Origin: an uncultured Collinsella sp.
GTDB taxonomy: Bacteria; Actinomycetota; Coriobacteriia; Coriobacteriales; Coriobacteriaceae
Assembly (NCBI GenBank): GCA_902478995.1
Contig: CABSNF010000019.1
Location: 1-27,714, forward strand
Direction of reading: 5' to 3'
Length of the DNA: 27,714 nt
Shown here: piece by piece, positions 7,017-13,088 of the stretch
Layout of the letters: the number at the start of each line of letters is the position of its first letter
Position numbering within the stretch: the first letter of the stretch is position 1
Program-made: the position numbers and the translations under genes
Notes under the pieces: model-generated
Told to the model about the DNA's origin: nothing
The model's input: the letters and a program-made list of their open reading frames with translations, nothing else
The model's database searches: none

Positions 7017-7883
7017 ATGAGCTGGGCACTTATCTCCGATTCAAGCTGCAACCTCCGCGATTGGCAACCGACCGCGCCCCATACCACCTTTGCATTTGCG
7101 CCCCTCAAAATTCGAGTGGGGGAGCGTGAATTCGTCGATGACCTTTCGCTCGATGTTCATGAGCTCAACTGCGCTGTTCAGGCGGAGACGAACGCTTCTT
7201 CGAGCGCTTGTCCCAGCGTAGGGGAGTGGACCGAGCTCTTCAAATTGGCAGACAAGACCATCTGCATGCCGATCTCTGAGGGCGTGTCGGGCAGCTACAA
7301 TGCGGCAGCCACAGCTCGCGATATGGTTCTTGCCGAGGAGCCCGATCGACAGATTCATCTAGTCAATTCACGCGCAGCTGGCGGCAAAATGGACCTCATT
7401 TTCTTGCTGTTCGACCGCTATCTTGCAAGCAACCCGGATGTCTCATTCGTGGACGCTTGCGCATACTTCGATAGCCTTGAACAGAACAGCAAAATCCTCT
7501 TCAGCTTGTGCAATTACGAAAATCTCGCCAAAGCCGGACGTATCCCTAAGGCAGCCGGCGTCATTGCCAACAAGCTCAATATCCGCATTTTGGGCACGGC
7601 GAGTGAGGTCGGTAAAATCGAACTCGTCGGGCACACGCGTGGCGAAAAGAAGATGCTCAACAAGATCATCGACACCATGGAAGCCGAGGGTTTTACGGGC
7701 GGCGAGGTCGTCATCGATCACGTTGAGAACGAAGCTGGAGCTCAGGCGCTTACTGACCGCATAGTCGAGCATTGGCCCGGCTCCAAGACCATCATCATGC
7801 CCTGCAACGGCCTGGATTCCTATTACGCCGAGATGCACGGCCTGATTATCGGCTACGGCATGGGCGTGGCTTCGGGCCAATAA
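7017..7883 (+). CDS. DegV-family fatty-acid-binding protein
   Basis: A 288-residue two-domain DegV protein. It shows the N-terminal ISDSSCNL segment, the lipid-contact SSACPS region (about 62-67), EGVSGSYNAA (about 88-97), and a C-terminal domain with the GRIPKAAGVIANKLNIRIL stretch (about 173-191) and HTRGEKKM. Characterised members (FakB) bind a fatty acid and present it to the kinase FakA for phospholipid synthesis. No fakA-like gene lies in this window, so partner and substrate are unknown. The ATG at 7017 follows AGAAAGGA at 7003-7010. It stands alone between the terminator at 6876-6914 and a shared bidirectional terminator. Confidence 0.92.
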   Translation: MSWALISDSSCNLRDWQPTAPHTTFAFAPLKIRVGEREFVDDLSLDVHELNCAVQAETNASSSACPSVGEWTELFKLADKTICMPISEGVSGSYNAAATARDMVLAEEPDRQIHLVNSRAAGGKMDLIFLLFDRYLASNPDVSFVDACAYFDSLEQNSKILFSLCNYENLAKAGRIPKAAGVIANKLNIRILGTASEVGKIELVGHTRGEKKMLNKIIDTMEAEGFTGGEVVIDHVENEAGAQALTDRIVEHWPGSKTIIMPCNGLDSYYAEMHGLIIGYGMGVASGQ

Positions 7884-7902
7884 AGTCCAACCAAGCAAAA
7901 TT

Positions 7903-7947
7903 ACGGGCGGGACAAAGTGACAGCTGGTTCTTTGTCCCGCCCGTTTT
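7903..7947. terminator. Bidirectional terminator between degV and the DUF1836 gene
   Basis: ACGGGCGGGACAAAG (7903-7917) and CTTTGTCCCGCCCGT (7930-7944) form a perfect 15-bp stem around a 12-base loop. TTTT follows on the + strand and an AATTTT tail on the - strand. It lies between two convergent stop codons. Confidence 0.93.
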
Positions 7948-7956
7948 ATACGTCGG

Positions 7957-8568
7957 CTAGCTATTAAACCCATTGAACTTGAGATAGCTCATCAAGTAAG
8001 CCTTCGAAACGAAGGACGATACCGCGCTACGCACAAGCAGCGACTCACGCGTTACCTGATGCGCCGTATCGGGCACGGGAGTCTGCTCGACGGAAAACGC
8101 CGAACGAATCGATGCCTCGAGCTGATCGACCACATAATCAAAGGCCGTCGGGGCATCGTAGCTCAAACGCTGAATGTTAAAGAGTGCCTGCACAGCAGCA
8201 ATAGGTAGCACCTGCTTAAAGATGCAGATCGCGATCAGGCGGGCAATCTGCTCGCGGCCATATTGCTTTTTGACCGGAGCAGGCACTAGGCCGACCTTTA
8301 CGTAGTTATTGATCATCGATGGCGTAATGACAGGCTGTTCAACGCAAATGGACAGCGGCTCCATCCACAACGCAACATACTCAATAACCTGGTCGCGATA
8401 GAGCGTCACATTGGGCAACTGGTTATAGCGCGGCAGACTCAACGCATTGAGTTTGCGAACGATATCGGACTGAATAAATGCATCAGGCAGCACAGTGGGC
8501 TGAATATCCTCGGGCTTAATGCTGACCGACGAATCGGACATCGGAATAACGTGTTTAACGTGGTTCAT
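7957..8568 (-). CDS. DUF1836 protein, MerR-like DNA-binding regulator
   Basis: A 203-residue protein matching the DUF1836 family, which is found mainly in Firmicutes and Coriobacteria and is related to MerR winged helix-turn-helix regulators. The probable DNA-binding region is about 80-130 (ITPSMINNYVKVGLVPAPVKK, YGREQIARLIAICIFKQVLPI). The start ATG is at 8566-8568, with a near-perfect GGAGGACC at 8572-8579; the longer frame upstream runs through the promoter and is not used. The gene converges on degV, and its promoter shares a 25-bp site with the degV promoter. I infer that it autoregulates and controls degV. Confidence 0.87.
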   Translation of the reverse strand: MNHVKHVIPMSDSSVSIKPEDIQPTVLPDAFIQSDIVRKLNALSLPRYNQLPNVTLYRDQVIEYVALWMEPLSICVEQPVITPSMINNYVKVGLVPAPVKKQYGREQIARLIAICIFKQVLPIAAVQALFNIQRLSYDAPTAFDYVVDQLEASIRSAFSVEQTPVPDTAHQVTRESLLVRSAVSSFVSKAYLMSYLKFNGFNS

Positions 8569-8592
8569 AAAGGTCCTCCATTCATTTTCTAT

Positions 8593-8630
8593 ATTGTATT
8601 CTAGGTTATCTAGTTTTGCATACCACATAG
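8593..8630 (-). promoter_or_regulatory. DUF1836 promoter overlapped by the degV-type operator
   Basis: On the - strand TACAAT (8593-8598) is preceded at 17 bp by a weak ATGCAA (8616-8621). The segment 8606-8630, covering the -35 and part of the spacer, matches the degV operator 6932-6956 at 21 of 25 positions. The left half-site TATCTAGT is intact and the right half is degenerate. A CTAG-N5-CTAG motif (8601-8613) overlaps it. Confidence 0.5.
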
Positions 8631-8638
8631 CCAGCAAG

Positions 8639-8677
8639 AAAATTGGCGGAACAGCGCACAGATGCATCGTCCCGCCA
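8639..8677 (-). terminator. Intrinsic terminator after trxB
   Basis: On the - strand TGGCGGGAC (8669-8677) pairs with GTTCCGCCA (8644-8652), 9 bp with one G-U, then AATTTT (8639-8643 region). It lies about 45 bp downstream of the trxB stop codon. Confidence 0.75.
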
Positions 8678-8721
8678 TTTAGTTAATTGATAGCAACCTT
8701 ACATAAGATATATTATCGTAC

Positions 8722-9660
8722 TTATCCGCGAAGAAACATGTATGCGCTCGTTGCTGCTATGGCTCCGTCAGAAACGGCGGTCACAACCTGGCGTAAGCGC
8801 TTGGAACGGATGTCGCCAGCAGCAAATAGACCTGGCGTGCGGGTCGCCATGGATTCATCAGTCAGAATGCCGCCATCAGGCGCCAGATCAACTAGATGCT
8901 CAACAAGCTCGGTATGGGGTTGCGTGCCGGTAAAGACAAAAATGCCAAACGAGCCAGGCTCAAATGACTCGGTATGAGTCTCGCCGGATGCATTGTCCTT
9001 AAAGGTAATCGTCGTTGGCATGGCTTCGCCCGATAGCTCCACAATACTAGTTTGGTACCTAACTGTAATATTGTCTTTTGCGAGTACTTTCTGGACAACA
9101 CCATCAGGCGCACGAAACTGGTCGCGGCGCAGCACGATGGTCACACTGCTGGCGATTTCTGACAAGAACAGGGCTTCCTCGCAGGCGGCATTGCCGCCAC
9201 CGATGACAAAGACCTGTTTACCGCGAAAGAACATGCCATCGCACGTCGCGCAATACGAAACACCGCGACCGCGATACGTATCCTCGCCAACAAAACCAGC
9301 AGATCGCGGCGTAGCACCCATGCAAGCGATAACACTCGAGGCCAGCGTATCGCCCATATCATGATGCACCGTAAACAGCGCTGTATCGGCATCGTAATCG
9401 ATACCCGTAACCATGCTCCATGCAACCTGTGCTCCCAGGCCCTCTGCATGTTGCTGAAAACGCTCGCCGAGTTCGGCGCCACTCAAGAGCGGAATGCCCG
9501 GATAGTTCTCGACCTCATTGGTTGTGGCGATCTGCCCTCCCGACATGCCCTGTTCAATCACGGTCGTCGTTAGGTTGAAGCGCGCAGCGTAAATGGCGGC
9601 AGCATAGCCCGCGGGGCCGCCACCGATAATAGCAACATCGATCGGCTGATGGGTAGTCAT
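8722..9660 (-). CDS. trxB: Thioredoxin reductase (NADPH/flavoprotein)
   Basis: A 312-residue FAD enzyme that passes electrons from NAD(P)H to thioredoxin. It shows the FAD-binding GGGPAG at about 13-18, GGQIATTNEVENYPG at about 41-55, the redox-active CATC at C137/C140, the NAD(P)H-binding GGGNAA at about 154-159, and the C-terminal FAD motif GLFAAGDIR. The start ATG is at 9658-9660, with AGGAGGT about 7 bases upstream; the longer frame upstream has no ribosome site. No thioredoxin gene is adjacent. It is divergent from the glycosyltransferase gene, separated by 117 bp. Confidence 0.96.
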   Translation of the reverse strand: MTTHQPIDVAIIGGGPAGYAAAIYAARFNLTTTVIEQGMSGGQIATTNEVENYPGIPLLSGAELGERFQQHAEGLGAQVAWSMVTGIDYDADTALFTVHHDMGDTLASSVIACMGATPRSAGFVGEDTYRGRGVSYCATCDGMFFRGKQVFVIGGGNAACEEALFLSEIASSVTIVLRRDQFRAPDGVVQKVLAKDNITVRYQTSIVELSGEAMPTTITFKDNASGETHTESFEPGSFGIFVFTGTQPHTELVEHLVDLAPDGGILTDESMATRTPGLFAAGDIRSKRLRQVVTAVSDGAIAATSAYMFLRG

Positions 9661-9777
9661 GAAGAGACCTCCTGTCGAAAGATTGGCGTTCTTTGCGCTC
9701 ATACCCAAATTTAGACGAACGTGACACTCATGCACTACAATGATTCCTTGCGAAACTAAGATGAAGGGGAGTTATCG

Positions 9778-11079
9778 ATGGATCAAACGCAGACGAGCAA
9801 TAGCGCTCCCCTGCCCATGCAAGCTACTCCCCAACCGGAGCAAATGACCGTTTCACCTGCACAAAAACCACTGGTAACCATTGTGCACGCATCGGTTGGA
9901 TCGGGCCACAAAGCCGCCGCCAACGCGATTGCGCAGGCATTCGACCTCATCCGCGGCACCAGCGGCATCCCCGAGGATGTTGAGATTGAAGTGCTCGATA
10001 TCCTTGATTTTGGACGTATTAAATTCGACGGCAACAAAACGGCTGCCTCGTTTACCGGCGCCACGCGTCCAATATATGACTTGACCTGGCGTTATACCCT
10101 TACCGGACACTTGCTTTGGGGCGGAGGCACGGCATGGTCACGTATTATGTTCCCTGCCTTCAACGAATATGTCCGCACCCGCAGGCCCATAGCCGTGGTC
10201 GCAACACACATCACGGCGGCCAACGTCGCTGTGGGTGCCCGCGTTATCACGGGTATCGATTATCCAGTCATCTGCGTACCAACAGACTATGAAGTCGAAG
10301 GCTTTTGGCCCCACAAGGACACCGACCTGTTCTGCGTAGCCAACGAATTTATGGCCGAGACACTTCGCCCCCGTAAAGTTCCCGAGACCAAAATCCGCAT
10401 CACAGGCATCCCCATTCGCGCCGGGTTTGATACGGACTACAATCGCGAGGAAGAACTCGAGAAGTTCAATCTCCCCGCTGACAAGACCGTTGTGTTGGTG
10501 ATGGCCGGTGCCAGTTTGCCTCAACCGTACGTTCGCTTTCGCGCGGAGATGGACCGCACACTCCCCTTCCTGCGCAGCTTCGAGGACATGCACTTTGTCT
10601 TTTTGCCGGGCAAGGATGAGGAATACGCCACCCGCCTCAAGACGCTCTTCGACGCCATGAAGCTCGACAACGTGACGGTACTGGACTACGTAGATGACAT
10701 GGCGGCCCTCATGCACGGCTGCGACCTGGCAATCCTCAAATCGGGCGGACTCACGGTCACCGAGTGCCTATGCGCACATCTGCCGATGATCCTGCTGGGC
10801 AAATCATACGGTCAAGAAAAGGCCAACACCACGATGCTCACCGGCATGGGCGCCAGCATGCACGTCACCACCGCACGAGAACTCATCGTGACGCTTCGTC
10901 ACCTGCACGACCACCCTGAGTCGCTCAAAGCCCTACTCATCAACGGCGAAGTACTACGCCGTCCACGCGCAGCGGAGGACATCGCCATCGCAACCATGGA
11001 GCTCGTAGGCAAACCCCAAAAGCGCAAACGAGCCTTCTGTCGCTTCTACTGGGGCGGAAAACCCGCTCATATCAGGTAG
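9778..11079 (+). CDS. GT28-type glycosyltransferase related to MGDG synthase/UgtP
   Basis: A 433-residue GT-B glycosyltransferase. After a Gln/Pro/Ser-rich tail of about 30 residues, the N-terminal domain begins with TIVHASVGSGHKAAANAI (about 34-51), the acceptor-side motif of diacylglycerol glucosyl/galactosyltransferases. The middle has RITGIPIRAGF. The donor-binding domain has VLVMAGAS, ILKSGGLTVTECLCAHLPMIL (about 320-340) and a GQEKANTTML segment. Family members transfer sugar from a UDP-sugar to diacylglycerol, giving membrane glycolipids and lipoteichoic-acid anchors. The exact donor and number of sugars cannot be read. A basic, aromatic C-terminus (KRKRAFCRFYWGG) may touch the membrane. 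The ATG follows GGGGAG at 9766-9771. Confidence 0.9.
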   Translation: MDQTQTSNSAPLPMQATPQPEQMTVSPAQKPLVTIVHASVGSGHKAAANAIAQAFDLIRGTSGIPEDVEIEVLDILDFGRIKFDGNKTAASFTGATRPIYDLTWRYTLTGHLLWGGGTAWSRIMFPAFNEYVRTRRPIAVVATHITAANVAVGARVITGIDYPVICVPTDYEVEGFWPHKDTDLFCVANEFMAETLRPRKVPETKIRITGIPIRAGFDTDYNREEELEKFNLPADKTVVLVMAGASLPQPYVRFRAEMDRTLPFLRSFEDMHFVFLPGKDEEYATRLKTLFDAMKLDNVTVLDYVDDMAALMHGCDLAILKSGGLTVTECLCAHLPMILLGKSYGQEKANTTMLTGMGASMHVTTARELIVTLRHLHDHPESLKALLINGEVLRRPRAAEDIAIATMELVGKPQKRKRAFCRFYWGGKPAHIR

Positions 11080-11092
11080 ACGAAGGTCCGCC

Positions 11093-11190
11093 GCTCAGCG
11101 GAAGCCGCCCATATATCATTCCATGCTCAAACATTCTCGCTGCGCTGCGAAACTGCGCGTGGAACGATATATGGGCGGCTCCCGCTGAGC
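11093..11190. repeat. Long palindromic repeat, copy A
   Basis: GCTCAGCGG (11093-11101) and CCGCTGAGC (11182-11190) form outer arms. GCCGCCCATATATC (11104-11117) and GATATATGGGCGGC (11166-11179) form inner arms, with a TTCCA/TGGAA extension inside. The 36-base loop at 11124-11159 is the reverse complement of the copy B loop with one mismatch. It lies just after the glycosyltransferase stop. No T run follows. Confidence 0.85.
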
Positions 11191-11271
11191 AGCTACGTTT
11201 ACTTACTAGCAGCTACTTCGGTATCCCCTCCATTAGAACCTGCAAAGGTAAAACAGGAAAATATAAATAGA

Positions 11272-11318
11272 GTTAGCCGATGCGACAAAGGAGGCATCCC
11301 TTTATCGCATCGGCTAAC
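11272..11318. terminator. Strong hairpin, possible terminator or small RNA
   Basis: GTTAGCCGATGCGA (11272-11285) pairs perfectly with TCGCATCGGCTAAC (11305-11318). After one mismatch AAAGG/CCTTT extends the stem, leaving a 7-base loop at 11292-11298. On the - strand a U-rich tail follows (TCTATTTATATTTTCC), so it could end transcripts coming from dut. The + strand tail is weaker (TTGTTTT, 9 bases on). Confidence 0.55.
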
Positions 11319-11350
11319 TAGAAAGATTGTTTTATGTCAAGCATGTAGCC

Positions 11351-11448
11351 CTTTCGCCTGAGCCCCATACATATCGTCCCGCGCGCAGTTTCGCAGCGAA
11401 GCGAGAATGTTTGAGCACGGGATGATATGTATGGGGCTCAGGCGAAAG
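11351..11448. repeat. Long palindromic repeat, copy B
   Basis: Arms 11351-11381 and 11418-11448 are 31 bases each and complementary at every position except one, which is a G-U pair. They enclose a 36-base loop (11382-11417) containing GCGAGAATGTTTGAGCA. The inner arm resembles copy A (CCCATA, ATATC), but the outer arm is unrelated. Confidence 0.9.
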
Positions 11449-11466
11449 CGGGATCCGTGCGCCCCT

Positions 11467-11500
11467 GCGAAGCGAGAATGTTTGAGCATGGAATGATATA
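11467..11500. repeat. Palindromic repeat, half copy C
   Basis: GCGAAGCGAGAATGTTTGAG and the bases after it (to 11500) match one half of the copy A and B loops and the inner arm of A (CATGGAATGATATA). The partner arm is absent. It sits about 35 bp downstream of the dut stop. Confidence 0.8.
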
Positions 11501-11533
11501 GGTAAGCGCCGGGCGGGAGGGATACGAGCGTCC

Positions 11534-11977
11534 CTAGGCGACGCCGGAGGAGCCGAAGCCTCCGTTGCCACGGTCGGTTTCGTCTAGTTCTTCTACTTCT
11601 ATGAGGTTGACCGTGGGGACTTCTTGGATGACGAGTTGGGCTATGCGGTCGCCTTTGTTGATTTGGATGTTGTTGGTGGGATCCAGGTTAATGAGGATAA
11701 CCTTGAGTTCTCCTCGGTAGTGGGCGTCGATGAGGCCTGGCGTGTTGACTATAGACAGGCCCTGCTTGATGGCCAAGCCGCTGCGGGGCTGGACGAAGCC
11801 GGCGTAGCCATCGGGCAGGGCGATGGCCAGCCCAGTAGAGACCAGACGGCGTTCGAAGGGCTTCAGGACGCAGTCCTCGTTGGAGCGCAAATCCAAGCCG
11901 GCATCGGTGGGATGGGCGTATTTGGGAAGTTCGACGGTGGGGTCGAGACGCTTTATGTTAACGGTAATGTTGGACAT
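11534..11977 (-). CDS. dut: dUTP diphosphatase
   Basis: A 147-residue trimeric dUTPase that hydrolyses dUTP to dUMP, keeping uracil out of DNA and feeding dTMP synthesis. All five family motifs are present: DAGLDL (about 25-30), PRSGLA (about 64-69), GLIDAHYRGE (about 81-90), GDRIAQLV (about 108-115), and the C-terminal GNGGFGSSG lid. It starts 4 bp after nrdR in the same direction, with a GGTGAT-like ribosome site, so the two genes are co-transcribed and joined by dNTP metabolism. The palindromic repeats lie immediately downstream. Confidence 0.97.
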   Translation of the reverse strand: MSNITVNIKRLDPTVELPKYAHPTDAGLDLRSNEDCVLKPFERRLVSTGLAIALPDGYAGFVQPRSGLAIKQGLSIVNTPGLIDAHYRGELKVILINLDPTNNIQINKGDRIAQLVIQEVPTVNLIEVEELDETDRGNGGFGSSGVA

Positions 11978-11981
11978 GGAA

Positions 11982-12425
11982 TCACCTTAGCTTGTCGAGC
12001 TCTTGCAGAAACTCATCGACGTCTTTGAAATCGCGGTAGACCGAGGCAAAGCGGATGTACGCCACCTTGTCGATCTTGGCCAAGCGCTTGAGTACCATGT
12101 CACCCAACTCATGGGACGTAACGGCCGTCAGCGTGCGAGAGCGCAGCTCGACCTCGATGTCGTCGATAATCTCATTGAGCTTCTTAGTGTCGATATCACG
12201 CTTGATGGTGGCGCGCATCAAGCCGACGAGCAGCTTATTGCGATCGAACCGCTGCTTAGTTCCGTCTGACTTAATGACCTCGATTGGGTCTTCGCATCGC
12301 TCGAACGTTGTAAAGCGGTAATTACACGAGCAACATTCGCGACGACGCTTAATGGTGTTATTTGACTCCTGCATACGGGAATCAACGACGCGGGTATGTG
12401 CCTTGCCGCATTTGGGACAGCGCAT
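11982..12425 (-). CDS. nrdR: Transcriptional repressor NrdR of ribonucleotide reductase genes
   Basis: A 147-residue regulator. The N-terminal zinc ribbon has C3-x2-C6 and C31-x2-C34; the ATP-cone covers about 49-139 (IEVIKSDGTKQRFDRNKL). NrdR senses ATP/dATP and represses nrd genes through paired NrdR boxes. No nrd gene is in the window. The start ATG at 12423-12425 follows GAGGAGG. It sits inside one arm of a perfect 12-bp inverted repeat (12420-12431 / 12452-12463), which in mRNA would pair the start codon. Confidence 0.97.
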   Translation of the reverse strand: MRCPKCGKAHTRVVDSRMQESNNTIKRRRECCSCNYRFTTFERCEDPIEVIKSDGTKQRFDRNKLLVGLMRATIKRDIDTKKLNEIIDDIEVELRSRTLTAVTSHELGDMVLKRLAKIDKVAYIRFASVYRDFKDVDEFLQELDKLR

Positions 12426-12463
12426 GGTACCTCCTCTTAAACGATAACAAGGGTACCATGCGC
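12420..12463 (-). promoter_or_regulatory. Inverted repeat covering the nrdR start codon
   Basis: GCGCATGGTACC (12420-12431) and GGTACCATGCGC (12452-12463) are perfect reverse complements 20 bases apart. In the nrdR mRNA the 3' arm contains the AUG and the last two G of the ribosome site, while the rest of the GAGGAGG lies in the loop. It may act as a translational switch or as a DNA operator. Confidence 0.7.
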
Positions 12464-12476
12464 AGCGCGATAATGA

Positions 12477-12926
12477 TTACGAACGAGCAGGAACCTTAAG
12501 ATGCGCACCGGCGGCGAGCGAACCATGCTCCAGATGATTGACGTTACGGATCATGTCGGAAGTCTCTTGCGTGGAAAGGCCTTCGATTGGATATTCCTCG
12601 GCAAGCGACCAAAGAGAATCACCAGACTGAACGCGAATGGTCTCGTAGGTAACGTTGGAAACGGACTCGGCATACGCGGCGTGACGAGCGCTAAAGACCG
12701 ACGTAGCGAGGACAAAGAAGAGCGTAAGCGCAACGGCAACGGCGACAATCGTCGGAACCTTCAGGGCAACGCGGGCCGGCGCGGCTACAGCCTGCTGATT
12801 GCGAGCAAGCTTTACGGTCAAAGGCTGAAAGCCGGAGCGGCCACCCTGAACAACCGTAAAAGTGTATTCTGCAGGCGTCTCGAGCTTAAGGGCGAGGTTT
12901 CCCTGGACCATATTCGTTGCGTTCAT
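12477..12926 (-). CDS. LysM membrane protein, probable SOS division inhibitor (YneA-like)
   Basis: A 149-residue protein with a cytosolic N-terminus of about 55 residues, one membrane segment at about 56-80, and an extracellular LysM domain at about 95-146 (IRVQSGDSLWSLAEEYP to LKVPA). Size, topology and position divergent from lexA match YneA of Bacillus, which blocks cell division during the SOS response. The N-terminal stretch is longer than in YneA. Two ATGs are adjacent (12929 and 12926); spacing from GAGGAG favours 12926. The promoter has a LexA box between its -35 and -10 boxes. nrdR follows 51 bp downstream without a clear terminator. Confidence 0.82.
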   Translation of the reverse strand: MNATNMVQGNLALKLETPAEYTFTVVQGGRSGFQPLTVKLARNQQAVAAPARVALKVPTIVAVAVALTLFFVLATSVFSARHAAYAESVSNVTYETIRVQSGDSLWSLAEEYPIEGLSTQETSDMIRNVNHLEHGSLAAGAHLKVPARS

Positions 12927-12996
12927 CATGTTCTCCTCTCGCGTGTTTGCTGAGAACAGTTTTATCAAGCCGCGCGGACAAAAATGTCTGGCGCGA

Positions 12997-13008
12997 GAAC
13001 GAATGTTC
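12997..13008. promoter_or_regulatory. LexA box 1 (lexA/LysM intergenic)
   Basis: GAACGAATGTTC fits the Gram-positive LexA consensus GAAC-RNRY-GTTC exactly. It lies just downstream of the -10 box of the LysM gene promoter, near its transcription start. Confidence 0.85.
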
Positions 13009-13015
13009 GGTTATT

Positions 13016-13043
13016 ATTATCTTCGAACAGTTGTTCCTGTCAA
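13016..13043 (-). promoter_or_regulatory. Promoter of the LysM gene
   Basis: On the - strand a perfect TTGACA (13038-13043) is followed after 16 bp by GATAAT (13016-13021). LexA box 2 fills the spacer, so LexA binding would block RNA polymerase. Confidence 0.75.
13025..13036. promoter_or_regulatory. LexA box 2 (lexA/LysM intergenic)
   Basis: GAACAGTTGTTC has intact GAAC and GTTC arms, flanked as CGAAC...GTTCC. It lies between the -35 and -10 boxes of the LysM gene. Confidence 0.85.
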
Positions 13044-13052
13044 GCAAAATTC

Positions 13053-13064
13053 GAACATTTGTTT
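13053..13064. promoter_or_regulatory. LexA box 3 (next to lexA)
   Basis: GAACATTTGTTT has one intact arm and one base change in the other. It lies 25 bp ahead of the lexA start and is probably the autoregulatory site of lexA. Confidence 0.65.
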
Positions 13065-13088
13065 GACATGGGTAGAGAGGATGCCCTG

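Noticed and set aside
11093..11448. Palindromes A and B as ordinary intrinsic terminators
   Set aside because: Neither is followed by a T run, and the 36-base conserved loop is not a terminator feature; a secondary effect on transcription is still possible.
11332..11571. A 79-codon open frame on the - strand through the palindromes into dut
   Set aside because: Its sequence is dictated by the palindrome copies and the end of dut; there is no ribosome site or family resemblance.
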